DNA from: Hyphomicrobium sp.
GTDB lineage: Bacteria; Pseudomonadota; Alphaproteobacteria; Rhizobiales; Hyphomicrobiaceae
Direction of reading: 5' to 3'
Assembly (NCBI GenBank): GCA_013141015.1
Contig: JABFRT010000040.1
Location: forward strand, 1 to 36,073
DNA length: 36,073 bases
In this document: piece by piece, positions 1-7,092 of the stretch
Position numbering within the stretch: the first letter of the stretch is position 1
Layout: every line of letters starts with the position of its first letter
Made by a program: the position numbers and the translations under genes
The notes under the pieces: generated by a model
What the model saw: the letters and a program-made list of their open reading frames with translations, nothing else
Told to the model about the DNA's origin: nothing
Databases searched by the model: none

Positions 1-217
1 GCCGGTGGACGGCCATCGATAGCAAGCCGGTCACCAGCGCCACGAACAGCGACGGCAGCAGCAGATAGTTGCTGATCGCGCTGATGGTTTGGCGCATGTC
101 AGCATAGGTTTGCGGCGTGCCCGAGGGCGCACACAGCAACACAACAATATAGCAGGCCAGCGCGCCGATCAGGCCGCTTGACGCGAGGGTGTGCAAAAAT
201 TTGAGCGTCTGGCGCAT
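1..217 (-). CDS. Integral membrane protein, DUF2269-like (partial, N-terminal 72 residues)
   Basis: The gene starts at ATG 217-215 and runs off the left edge. The visible protein begins MRQTLKFLHTLASSGLIGAL. It has two hydrophobic stretches, at about residues 12-30 and 50-66, so it is a multi-pass inner-membrane protein. The N-terminal pattern (K-F-x-H-x-L-x-x-x-G, then a second helix ending in a glycine/leucine-rich turn) resembles predicted membrane proteins of the DUF2269 type, whose function is unknown. The family call is from memory and the protein is incomplete, so it is tentative. The 110 bases between this gene and the next one upstream contain an imperfect 10-bp inverted repeat (242-251 with 266-275). 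Confidence 0.6.
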   Translation of the reverse strand, partial: MRQTLKFLHTLASSGLIGALACYIVVLLCAPSGTPQTYADMRQTISAISNYLLLPSLFVALVTGLLSMAVHR

Positions 218-327
218 AAAATCTTGAACGCTTCGGAACGCGGAACCGGATCTCTTAAAACGGAAATCCGGCTCCGAAAGCCGCTTTGAGGCCCAACGCC
301 GCCCCGGCCGAGCCGGCGCTTTGGTGC

Positions 328-615
328 TTAAACAGCCAGCACAGACTTGATCTGCTCTTCGTACTGCTTGACCGCATCAAGCGCGCGCGCCTTCATGACA
401 GCGTCGGCTTGGGTCGCATTGGTGAAGCCTTCAATCGCTTCGCGCGCGTTCGACATGATGCGTGTGGCGGCGGCCTGCGGGTTCAATTCGCGCTTGCAGT
501 TCGATTGCAGCAATTGCGTGAGAATAACGCCGGTGGCGAGCACCATGCCGGAGAGTTCGGCGTTCTCACGCTTCAGCTGCGCGATCACGTCGTTTGCGTC
601 TTTGAAATCCACCAT
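328..615 (-). CDS. Small helical cytoplasmic protein, unknown function (95 aa)
   Basis: The start is ATG 615-613, preceded on the minus strand by a GGGAG ribosome-binding site about 9 bases away. A longer reading exists upstream but has low-complexity Arg/Pro/Leu composition unlike a gene. The protein begins MVDFKDANDVIAQLKREN and is acidic and Ala/Glu/Lys-rich. It has no signal peptide or membrane segment and is probably all-helical, with coiled-coil potential at residues 10-25 and 75-92. A single cysteine lies near residue 39 (QSNCKREL). The family is not recognised and no function is proposed. It lies divergent to the gene at 800. Confidence 0.6.
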   Translation of the reverse strand: MVDFKDANDVIAQLKRENAELSGMVLATGVILTQLLQSNCKRELNPQAAATRIMSNAREAIEGFTNATQADAVMKARALDAVKQYEEQIKSVLAV

Positions 616-799
616 TTTCGTATTCTCCCGGTCATGCGGCTTGTTGTTCGATCCGTTGCTAACGCCAAGCCCGGGGGTGCGCAAGAGCGGCCACGGCGCG
701 CACCTGATCCCGGCGGCCGCACAACCGGAAAAAAGCCTTTCCTCATGGCCTAAACGCCCTAATCTGCGCGGCGGCAGCAGCAACACTGGAGCAGCCACG

Positions 800-1195
800 A
801 TGACCAAAACCTTCGCCCCTGGCTTCGAACCGGGCCAGATCTGGCGCTATCACCACCGCCCTGGAGAAGACCAATCGCTGCTTGCCGTTCTCGCGGTCCG
901 GGACGACGAAAAGCTCGGGGCGATTTGCTCGATTGCCATTGCCGGCGTGGCGATTGCCAATCCGCATGTCGCGGACGGCATTCAACGCCACCTGCCGCAC
1001 GCGCCGATTTCAGCCGAGGTACTTGCTGGCAGCGTCATCGAACTGGTCGCGACCGATGGGCCAACCGCCGATCACGCGGATTTCGCCGAGGCATATCAGC
1101 AATGGCTGGAACCCTTTGAAAGGCGCGAGGCGGGAGTGTTCACTATTACGCCTGCGGAAATTGTCTCCCTGATCGAAGACACAGTGCGCGTCTAA
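800..1195 (+). CDS. Conserved hypothetical protein (131 aa)
   Basis: The start is ATG 800, with GGAG about 8 bases upstream. The reading frame extends much further upstream, but that part is antisense to the 328-615 gene and has no start signal, so the short form was chosen. The protein begins MTKTFAPGFEPGQIWRYHHR. It has alternating beta-like and helical segments and no export signal. Its features (an opening F-x-P-G-Q-x-W-x-Y motif, a central IANPHV segment, and a C-terminal GVFTITPAE segment) recall a family of uncharacterised bacterial proteins with the same pattern. No function can be assigned. It is soluble and probably cytoplasmic. Confidence 0.7.
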   Translation: MTKTFAPGFEPGQIWRYHHRPGEDQSLLAVLAVRDDEKLGAICSIAIAGVAIANPHVADGIQRHLPHAPISAEVLAGSVIELVATDGPTADHADFAEAYQQWLEPFERREAGVFTITPAEIVSLIEDTVRV

Positions 1196-1218
1196 TCAGC
1201 ATTGCGTTTACACGCGGC

Positions 1219-2034
1219 TCACCCCGCCGCCGCACGGGCCGCCTTGCGCTTTGCCAATTCCGCGCCGCATTTTTCCATCGCGGGTGCTGTCGTCGACCAG
1301 CGTTCGAGCGTGACCGTCACCACATAGCGGCGGCACTCCGGCCCGGCCCCTTGCACGAAGTGCACTTCAAACAGCGCACGCTTGGCCCCCGCATCCGGCG
1401 GCCAACGATAGACTTCGTCAGGCGCGGTCGCAGTCAATGCGGTTTTGATCGCAGCAGCCGCATTGCGGTAATCGGCGGGCGTCATGCGTGCCAACAAGGC
1501 GCGCGACAGATCCGGATGAAGCCCGGCCGCCAGCGCCCGCTTTTGGTTGGGATCTTTAGGATCCGCTTGCGGTGGCGTCAAAGGCTCGGGCGTGGCAGTA
1601 GCGGCCGGCGCATCATCAACGGGCGGTGCGGCGCCTGTGGTCTCAGCGGCAGACGGCACGGGGGCCGGCGCGGCGGTTCCGCTCTCAGCTCCAGGCGCTG
1701 TGATCACCTCGCGCGCCGCATCCGGCTGCAACGGCGGCGCGGCCGCTTCAGCAAGCGGCGTTTGCGGCGGCGCGGCAACGGTTGGCGGCAAAGTTGCGCC
1801 GCGCTCCATCAGCGAAGACGCGGCCGCGACCACCGTTTGCCAAAGTTCCGGATAGCGCAGTGCGCCCCAAATACCGCCCAGCGCGACGGCGATCACCATA
1901 GCCGCGGGCCCAAACGTACTGCCGCGCCTGACGTTCTGCGGCGAAGCAAAGCGTTCTCCCGCCGACAACGCTTCGAAGCGGCCTTCGTTGTGAGTTTCAA
2001 AACCGGATTGAGATGACAGAACGCGCGGAGACAT
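1219..2034 (-). CDS. Membrane-anchored Ala/Pro-rich protein, unknown function (271 aa)
   Basis: The start is ATG 2034-2032. The protein has a cytoplasmic N-terminus of about 43 residues and one hydrophobic helix at about 45-62 (AMVIAVALGGIWGAL). A long Ala/Pro/Thr linker follows at about 78-160, and then a compact C-terminal domain at about 165-271. That domain contains two cysteines (PECRRYV and MEKCGAEL) that could pair in the periplasm. The architecture (anchor, flexible spacer, small periplasmic domain) is like TonB or cell-envelope scaffold proteins, but the C-terminal domain is not recognised. The neighbouring minus-strand gene at 2729-3763 is a TonB-family protein. A functional link is only a guess. 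Confidence 0.65.
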   Translation of the reverse strand: MSPRVLSSQSGFETHNEGRFEALSAGERFASPQNVRRGSTFGPAAMVIAVALGGIWGALRYPELWQTVVAAASSLMERGATLPPTVAAPPQTPLAEAAAPPLQPDAAREVITAPGAESGTAAPAPVPSAAETTGAAPPVDDAPAATATPEPLTPPQADPKDPNQKRALAAGLHPDLSRALLARMTPADYRNAAAAIKTALTATAPDEVYRWPPDAGAKRALFEVHFVQGAGPECRRYVVTVTLERWSTTAPAMEKCGAELAKRKAARAAAG

Positions 2035-2240
2035 GACGCAACCTCATCGCTGATTGTTGGTACTGTTTCCCGCACCTCATGTTGCACCAGCCACTGCAGG
2101 CCAAAACATGGCGATCCGTGCTCGCATGAAGACGAACGCCGTCATTCGCCCCTCAGGCACCGGCTCTCCGGCCGCGCTCAGGCGCTTTAAACGGCTCTGC
2201 TCTGCAATTCGAAAATCAGGTCAAGCGCGGACGCGTCGTC

Positions 2241-2579
2241 CTAACCGCGCAACCGTGCGCCGCACGGCGTGGCAACCACCACGCACTTGGCCAGCAGCAC
2301 AGCGCCCTTTTTGCAATCCCACTGGACCTTGCGCGCATAGCCGAAGTTGGCAAACCCGGGACCGTATTTATCTTCAACGTTGATTTCCCAATTCGACTGC
2401 GCTGCTTCCCGCGCCCGCGCGCTGCCAAGCCCGAGGATGCCAGTGCTGGTTGCCGCCCCTTCGACCGGATCTTTGCAAACACCAGTCGTATCCCAGCGCT
2501 GGCTATGCGCCGCCGGAACGCCCGCCGTCACGCCAATGGCCACCACTGCTGCGACCGCAACGAACCAAGAAATGCGCAT
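2241..2579 (-). CDS. Small exported protein, unknown function (112 aa)
   Basis: The start is ATG 2579-2577, with a perfect GGAGG five bases upstream on the minus strand, which decides it over an upstream in-frame start. The protein opens with a signal peptide, MRISWFVAVAAVVAIGVTAG followed by VPAAHS, with likely cleavage near residue 26. The mature part is about 86 residues with three cysteines (VCKDP, WDCKKG, AKCVVV) plus one near the end (TPCGARL), so disulphides in the periplasm are plausible. No family is recognised. The 206 bases between this gene's stop and the 1219-2034 gene's start hold nothing I can identify. Confidence 0.65.
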   Translation of the reverse strand: MRISWFVAVAAVVAIGVTAGVPAAHSQRWDTTGVCKDPVEGAATSTGILGLGSARAREAAQSNWEINVEDKYGPGFANFGYARKVQWDCKKGAVLLAKCVVVATPCGARLRG

Positions 2580-2728
2580 GAAAGCCTCCGGCAAAAGATC
2601 CAAAACCAAGCAACCCGGAGCGATACCGCTCCACACAATCGTTGTATTAACCATCAGTGAGCCACGCTCAGATGACACTGTCAATGTCCGCGGTCAGACG
2701 CCGCCGCAAACCAGCCTTCAGGCCCATC

Positions 2729-3763
2729 TCAATGGTAGACATAGGTCACCAAAAACGTGCGGTCGGCGACATTGGAATTGGGCGGCGGGAATGGATAGCT
2801 GGTTTGCTTGACGGCAAACACAACGCTCTGATCGAGCGCTGCAATATTCGCCGACTTGACCACCTGAACATCGCTCACGTTGCCGTTTTCGGTGAGCAGA
2901 ATGCGGACCGTCACACGCCCCAGCACCTCGCGCAGTTGGGGCATGGTCTGTTGCAGCGCCCGAATGACGCCGCGCGCAAAATCATCGTTGGCGCCTGAGC
3001 GTGTGATGCCGGGCGGACGCTCGAAGCCAGCACTCCGCCCCGCTCCACCCGCCGAGCCTGAGAACGAGGACGGTGGCGGCGTCAGATCGAGTTTGGCCGT
3101 GCGCTTCGGCGGCGCCGGTTGCTGCGGCTTTGGCGGCTGAGGCTTCTGCTGCGCTTTGGCCCCGGCTGGCGTTGGCGGCTTGGCGGTTGGCTGCTGCTTT
3201 TTTTTCGCCTCCTCGCCCGGCCCTGGCAGCGCCAGAATATCCGGCACCTCCTTGGCAATGTCCTTGGCCGTCTCAGATGGTGTTTCCGGCTTTTCCGGTT
3301 CGGCTTTGTCCGGCTCAGCCTTCGTGGTCTCGGTGGTGAAATCCGACGGCTTCAAGTCTGGCTTCAAGTCTGGCTTCAAGTCTGGCTTCAAATCTGGCTT
3401 CACCTCCGGCGGTTGCTCGGCAGCTTTCGCTTCGGGCGGAGGCGGCGGCGGAGCTTGTGGTGCGGCTTGCGCAGGCGGTGGTCCGGGTGGCGGCGACGGC
3501 GGCACATCAATCGACGACCGGCTGTTGAGATCGGCTTCTGTCACCACTGACACGCTGATTCCGTCAGCGCTGCCATCCGCATCGCCGATCTGGCGCGGCT
3601 GATGACCGAGCAGCCCAAGGAACAGCGTACTGTGCAGCAACACCGCCACGCCGAGCGCAATCCAGAAATTGCGGTCGCGCGCAGGCATCCCCGGCACCCA
3701 GCGCTCAACCGCGAGGATGTGGACATCACGAGGGGCAATCGTCCCGGCGCTCTCGCCGCTCAT
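2729..3763 (-). CDS. TonB-family energy-transducing protein with tandem KPDL repeat (344 aa)
   Basis: The start is ATG 3763-3761, with AGG-type ribosome-binding bases just upstream. An upstream TTG is in frame but less likely. Residues 1-32 are cytoplasmic and 33-53 form a single membrane anchor (WIALGVAVLLHSTLFLGLLG). Residues about 80-255 are a Pro/Lys/Glu-rich periplasmic spacer. Residues about 262-344 match the TonB C-terminal fold (pattern G-x-V-x-D-V-x-V-x-x-S near the middle; the protein ends in a TYVYH strand). Proteins of this family pass proton-motive force from ExbB/ExbD to outer-membrane receptors, or act as TolA-like tethers. No exbB, exbD or receptor gene is nearby, so the partner is unknown. 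The spacer holds four near-identical 4-residue repeats. Confidence 0.8.
   Translation of the reverse strand: MSGESAGTIAPRDVHILAVERWVPGMPARDRNFWIALGVAVLLHSTLFLGLLGHQPRQIGDADGSADGISVSVVTEADLNSRSSIDVPPSPPPGPPPAQAAPQAPPPPPPEAKAAEQPPEVKPDLKPDLKPDLKPDLKPSDFTTETTKAEPDKAEPEKPETPSETAKDIAKEVPDILALPGPGEEAKKKQQPTAKPPTPAGAKAQQKPQPPKPQQPAPPKRTAKLDLTPPPSSFSGSAGGAGRSAGFERPPGITRSGANDDFARGVIRALQQTMPQLREVLGRVTVRILLTENGNVSDVQVVKSANIAALDQSVVFAVKQTSYPFPPPNSNVADRTFLVTYVYH
3348..3407 (-). repeat. 12-bp tandem repeat inside the TonB-family gene (KPDL units)
   Basis: The + strand unit GGCTTCAAGTCT occurs at 3348, 3360 and 3372. It is followed by a one-base variant (GGCTTCAAATCT) at 3384 and a degenerate fifth unit at 3396. 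On the coding strand each unit encodes a KPDL-type tetrapeptide in the periplasmic spacer. Unit length is a multiple of three, so a change in copy number would lengthen or shorten the spacer without a frameshift. The near-perfect identity at DNA level suggests recent slippage expansion. Confidence 0.9.
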
Positions 3764-3881
3764 CAAGCCTATCCTGTTGGCACGCCGTCTAACGCCACTG
3801 CTCCCACCTATACGGTTTAGCGGCTCCGGTCAGTGTGCCGAATGCCCTCGCCAACACCTAAAAAGGCGCAGGCGCTGGCTT

Positions 3882-4316
3882 ATGCTCAAAAAATCAGCGT
3901 ATTGCGCCGCATGGATGCTCCGCCCCAGACCCGTTAGACTGCCGCCGGACGCTCGCCGCCGCATCGTGCCCGGCGCGGCACCAATTCCGCCCACAGGTAA
4001 CGACCAACCACGCAACGCAAAGGCTTTGACGAAATTGATACCCACCGCGACACCGCCGCCGGCCACGCCAAACGCGGCAATCGCAGATCCGCGGCTTGAC
4101 GAATTGATTTTGCAGGCCGCACAATCTGAGTGGTGCAAGGTCGCGATGCTGATCGCGCGTGTGACCGATGCCGCCCGTGCCGCATCGATCAACGCGGCCG
4201 CGCAGACGATTGCCACACGCATCTACGCAATGACCGCCGACAATCGCCTTGAGGTGCAGGGCAATGTGCGCCGCTGGCGGGCGTCTGAAGTGCGCAAAAC
4301 ACCGGCAAAAGTCTAG
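3882..4316 (+). CDS. DUF3658-like domain protein (about 144 aa)
   Basis: The C-terminal 75 residues carry the pattern LDELIL...W-x-KVAMLI-x-RV...TRIYAMT-x-x-x-RLEVQGN...RWRASEVR. This matches the small domain I know as DUF3658 (W-x-K-x-x-x-V-I, then R-I-x-x-L, then E-x-x-G and E-V-R), whose role is unknown. The domain is probably a winged-helix-like fold. The N-terminal 70 residues are Pro/Ala-rich and low-complexity. The start is uncertain: ATG 3882 and ATG 3915 are both in frame and neither has a strong ribosome-binding site. The frame stays open further upstream, but that part is antisense to the TonB-family gene. No export signal is visible. Confidence 0.6.
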   Translation: MLKKSAYCAAWMLRPRPVRLPPDARRRIVPGAAPIPPTGNDQPRNAKALTKLIPTATPPPATPNAAIADPRLDELILQAAQSEWCKVAMLIARVTDAARAASINAAAQTIATRIYAMTADNRLEVQGNVRRWRASEVRKTPAKV

Positions 4317-4363
4317 ACGCAGCGGTTTGCGGCCCGGCTCAACCAACCGCTGCCGCCATACTT

Positions 4364-4651
4364 CTAATCGCGATACACGCGGCGATGCTTTTTGTGCCGA
4401 TGCACACGCACCGGCGCGCCGTAATCATATCCGCGTTCCACGCGATACAGTTTGCGCCAATCCGGCCCGCCGCTTGAGTTGCCCCAGCGGTCCAGCAGTT
4501 CCGCATCATAATCGCTGATCGGACCACCCGCCCGGGCGGTCGCACGCGCGTGTTCGACATCGATGGCCCCACCGATGTCTGCCGCCGCCAACGGCGCACC
4601 TGCCGTAGACAGGGCCGCCACACCGGCCATCGCCACTAGCATCCGCTTCAT
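4364..4651 (-). CDS. Small exported protein, unknown function (95 aa)
   Basis: The start is ATG 4651-4649, with GGAG seven bases upstream. The signal peptide MKRMLVAMAGVAALSTAGAP continues to LAAA, with likely cleavage near residue 24. The mature chain is about 70 residues and hydrophilic, with no cysteine. It ends in a strongly basic His/Arg/Lys tail (VRVHRHKKHRRVYRD). It resembles other small periplasmic proteins common in Hyphomicrobiales, but no domain is recognised. A second small exported basic protein lies at 34024-34263; the two are not clearly homologous. The gene stands alone between two plus-strand genes. Confidence 0.65.
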   Translation of the reverse strand: MKRMLVAMAGVAALSTAGAPLAAADIGGAIDVEHARATARAGGPISDYDAELLDRWGNSSGGPDWRKLYRVERGYDYGAPVRVHRHKKHRRVYRD

Positions 4652-4889
4652 TGCCGCACTCCATTGACCGTGCCGCCATACGGGCTGCGGCCGTACTGTG
4701 TCCTGAGTGATGTGTCCTGCGCACGCACGATCAAACGATCACATGAGCAAATCTATCACATCATCCTGTCAAATAGCATGGCGCGCGCGTGGTTCAAGGC
4801 GGGCATGCGTCAGCGCGCCAACAGCCCTGCCGCAAAAGCGCCCCCTCGCTTTCGTTCATACGGGCACCGCACCACCAGAACGGGACGCC

Positions 4890-5600
4890 ATGAAAAGAGC
4901 ATCACGTATTTTCGGCATCTTCGCGCTTGCCGTGATAGGCCTCAGCGCCGCCGTTATCGCCTGGCTTGCCGCCACCACCGTATCAGCGGCGGACCTGCCA
5001 CCGCTCAAAACCGGCGACATCGTGTTCCAAGACTCAGGCGGCGGCCAAGGCCTCGCCATCATGCTTGCCTCACGCAGCCCCTACACCCACACCGGCCTGA
5101 TCGAAATCGCGCCCGATGGCACACCACTGGTCGTCGAAGCAGTTGGCCCCGTGCGCACCATCCCGCTCGACCGCTGGATTGCCAACGGCACGGCGCGGCG
5201 CATCACCATCAAACGCGTCAAAGGCCTCACCTCGGCTGCCGCCCAAAGCGCTATCGCGCGGGCCCACACCTATGATGGCTATCCCTACGACATTTATTTC
5301 CATGACAGCCGCGACGCCATCTATTGCAGCGAGCTGGTCTACGCCGCGTTCAAGGAAGGCCCAAACATCAGCGTCGGCCGCGTCGAAAAAATCCGCGATC
5401 TCGCCATTAATAACAGCCCCACGCGCTCCCTGATCGAAGCCCGCTGGCAACGCTATCCGCCCTGTCAGGCCAAAGGCATCGCATCGTTTGACGCGTGTTT
5501 TCAGGTGATCCTTGAGCAAACTCTGGTCACCCCCGCCAGCATCGCCCGCCATCCGGCACTCGAGCTGGTCTATTCCAACTTCGGCCCCGCCGGAGACTGA
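4890..5600 (+). CDS. YiiX/YebB-type permuted papain-fold (NlpC/P60-like) protein (236 aa)
   Basis: The start is ATG 4890. A longer in-frame reading upstream is low quality. Residues 1-33 form a signal anchor or signal peptide (IFGIFALAVIGLSAAVIAWL), so the protein acts in the periplasm or at the membrane. The rest matches the permuted papain-like family of E. coli YiiX/YaeF. A strand segment KTGDIVFQ leads to a conserved His (H67 in SPYTHTGLIE), and the nucleophile Cys follows (C146 in AIYCSELVY). In permuted members His precedes Cys, as here, and both catalytic residues are present. The family includes amidases or peptidases and lipid-modifying hydrolases; the substrate is unknown. A tail of about 50 residues contains two cysteines (PPCQAK, FDACFQ) that may form a disulphide. 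Confidence 0.85.
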   Translation: MKRASRIFGIFALAVIGLSAAVIAWLAATTVSAADLPPLKTGDIVFQDSGGGQGLAIMLASRSPYTHTGLIEIAPDGTPLVVEAVGPVRTIPLDRWIANGTARRITIKRVKGLTSAAAQSAIARAHTYDGYPYDIYFHDSRDAIYCSELVYAAFKEGPNISVGRVEKIRDLAINNSPTRSLIEARWQRYPPCQAKGIASFDACFQVILEQTLVTPASIARHPALELVYSNFGPAGD

Positions 5601-5674
5601 CCGGCAACAGGGCGACCCCGAGGTTGTCGCCGCTTTTCAAGTCTCCGCTTTCGCGGGGACAGGCTCTGAGCGGT

Positions 5675-5852
5675 GCTTCACTCGCGCCGTTACCCGCCTG
5701 CGAGCCAAGTGAGATGTGGCATCGTTCTTTGCTGAGATTCGGCGGATTACGGATTGGCGCAACGACCAGAGCAAACACGAAAAATCTGTGCAGGGCCAAT
5801 CCTAATCGCGCCCTACATTTCTTCGCTTTGAATGATCCGTGCTACGCGGGCT
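5675..5852 (+). repeat. 178-bp direct repeat, copy A
   Basis: This stretch matches 6061-6238 at a constant offset of 386 bases, with three differences noted (near 5735, 5785 and 5815). Inside it, GGCGGATTACGGATTGG at 5741-5757 and its near reverse complement at 5796-5812 can form a long hairpin. The right arm is followed by CTAC, so read on the minus strand the hairpin begins GTAGGGCG. That is the same head as the two short hairpins between the copies. Confidence 0.95.
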
Positions 5853-5893
5853 GCTCTCCGATTGAGTTTTGACGACATCAACCTATCAGAGCC

Positions 5894-5943
5894 GTAGGGC
5901 GCAATAGCTTCGCTCCCTGCACTTGAGCGAAGCGTATTGCGCC
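5894..5943 (+). repeat. REP-like hairpin, unit 1
   Basis: The unit begins GTAGGG. GGCGCAATA (5898-5906) plus GCTTCGCTC (5907-5915) pairs with GAGCGAAGC (5925-5933) and TATTGCGCC (5935-5943). This makes an 18-bp stem with a single unpaired G at 5934. The layout (GTAGGG head, long stem, one bulged base next to TA) is that of short palindromic repeats scattered in Hyphomicrobiales genomes. Confidence 0.8.
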
Positions 5944-5973
5944 GTCGTTCCGCAAATTCCGGCGCAAGCTCGC

Positions 5974-6017
5974 GGTGCAATACGACCCGAGTGAAGTGCG
6001 GGTCTATTGCACCCTAC
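5974..6017 (-). repeat. REP-like hairpin, unit 2 (inverted relative to unit 1)
   Basis: Read on the minus strand it begins GTAGGGTGCAATAG. The stem is GGTGCAATA (5974-5982) with TATTGCACC (6005-6013), and GACCCG (5984-5989) with CGGGTC (5999-6004); C5983 is unpaired. It has the same plan as unit 1 but a different inner stem, with changes on both arms that keep the pairing. The two units face each other, like a bacterial interspersed mosaic element. Confidence 0.8.
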
Positions 6018-6060
6018 AAGTGTCCGTTTTTATGCGGGCTACGCGGGCTACTCACTGCGA

Positions 6061-6238
6061 GCTTCACTCGCGCCGTTACCCGCCTGCGAGCCAAGTGAGA
6101 TGTGGCATCGTTCTTTGCTGAAATTCGGCGGATTACGGATTGGCGCAACGACCAGAGCAAACACGAAAAAACTGTGCAGGGCCAATCCTAATCGCGCCCT
6201 GCATTTCTTCGCTTTGAATGATCCGTGCTACGCGGGCT
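6061..6238 (+). repeat. 178-bp direct repeat, copy B
   Basis: This is the second copy of the 5675-5852 repeat, about 98% identical. Its right end at 6238 falls inside the small minus-strand ORF at 6133-6387, so residues after about 50 of that ORF are encoded by repeat DNA. The two copies and the 208-bp spacer form a block of 564 bases with no transposase, terminal inverted repeats or obvious target-site duplication. Confidence 0.95.
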
Positions 6239-6387
6239 TCACCGGCCACCGCGTCGTTCCCTGTCATGGCAAAGTACACGAGATCATATCCCGCACGGTC
6301 GCCTCGGTTGACCATGGCTTCCATCGCAGCCAGCTCAGCGACGGTCAGCGCAACGGTCTCATTGGAGACGATTTTGATGTCAGTCAT
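6133..6387 (-). pseudogene. Truncated third gene of the HlyC-type operon (84 aa as read)
   Basis: The start is ATG 6387-6385, with a good GAGG ribosome-binding site about 10 bases upstream that overlaps the stop of the preceding gene; the gap between the genes is 12 bases. The protein begins MTDIKIVSNETVALTVAELA, followed by a helical, acidic segment to about residue 50 (RAGYDLVYFAMTGNDAV). At base 6238 the sequence becomes repeat copy B, so residues 51-84 are translated repeat. I infer that the gene was longer and lost its 3' part to the repeat block; a genuine short protein cannot be excluded. Its place after a HlyC-type acyltransferase makes it a candidate substrate. No glycine-rich RTX nonapeptides are left in view. 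Confidence 0.5.
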
Positions 6388-6399
6388 GAAATTGTTTCC

Positions 6400-7092
6400 T
6401 CACTGTCCGCTGTCTTTGGATAGAAGATCATCGATATGGAGCGTCCACTGATCGAGATTCTTAAGCACGATTGCGCAAACGCGTTGGTCGTCGCTCACGG
6501 CATTCGGGCCGAGATGCGCGGTTGCCGGATTTCTGGAGAATTCTTTGGGGGGCACGCCGACGATCCACCCGCGGTAATTGAGGAAGCGTCCGGTGATGAG
6601 GCTGCTGATGGCACATCCGCCAGTAATGGACCGAGCAGGATAGTCTTCGGCTCCGCCTGCAGTTCCCTGAATCTTGTTGGAAAGGGTGAGCGGAAAGCTG
6701 ACGGCGTCACCGCCGCCTTTTCCAGACGGCACCAATGTGTTGTCAGGCATCACGTTGGTCATCGTAGTTACATATCGGCTTGTGCCGAAGTCTTCTTTCC
6801 GGCTGCTGTAGATGGGATGCGACGACGCTGGTGGGCTCCACGACTGAGGGTTACCTTGTAGCCAGATGTCATTCGGAATTGCGATCTGCCACGTCTTGAC
6901 CTTGTCGCCCGCAACCGCCTTGCCGTTGTCCCAGTACATTCGTGTTTTCAACGTGACGAGCTGGTATCCACGCAGGCGGTTGATCAGAAGTTCGACGGCG
7001 CCGAGAGCCAAGAATATGGCGATGATCGTGAGGACCACCTTGCCGAATCGCAACAACGCGCGCAGCGCTGATTCTATAGCAGGCTGCTTCAT
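6400..7092 (-). CDS. Membrane-anchored protein of unknown function in the HlyC-type operon (230 aa)
   Basis: The start ATG 7092-7090 overlaps the TGA of the upstream gene as ATGA, which suggests translational coupling. Residues 1-17 are cytoplasmic and about 18-36 form one hydrophobic helix (VVLTIIAIFLALGAVELLI). The remaining 190 residues should be periplasmic. Visible features are a Trp/Pro-rich stretch (WLQGNPQSWSPPASSHPIY) at about 77-95, a KGGGDAVSFPLTLSNKIQG segment at about 124-142, and two cysteines (GGCAISS and QRVCAIV). I do not recognise the family. Because it sits between the acyltransferase and the truncated ORF, it may take part in handling or anchoring the modified product; that is inference only. 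Confidence 0.75.
   Translation of the reverse strand: MKQPAIESALRALLRFGKVVLTIIAIFLALGAVELLINRLRGYQLVTLKTRMYWDNGKAVAGDKVKTWQIAIPNDIWLQGNPQSWSPPASSHPIYSSRKEDFGTSRYVTTMTNVMPDNTLVPSGKGGGDAVSFPLTLSNKIQGTAGGAEDYPARSITGGCAISSLITGRFLNYRGWIVGVPPKEFSRNPATAHLGPNAVSDDQRVCAIVLKNLDQWTLHIDDLLSKDSGQ

Larger units (their letters stand above)
5601..6132. other. Gene-free stretch made of REP-like repeats
   Basis: No gene with a credible start and composition is present. The stretch contains a short CCGC-TTTC-GCGGGG hairpin near 5644-5658, repeat copy A (5675-5852), a spacer with two inverted REP-like hairpins (5894-5943 and 5974-6017), and most of repeat copy B (6061-6238). Open frames on both strands (for example the plus-strand frame starting at 6007) translate repeat DNA and give the same peptide from both copies, which is a by-product of the duplication and not evidence of coding. 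Confidence 0.8.

Noticed and set aside
5624-6423. Two plus-strand frames giving the same peptide (SLAPLPACEPSEMWHRSLL)
   Set aside because: They translate the two copies of the 178-bp repeat, and the identity comes from the DNA duplication. No start signals or gene-like composition.
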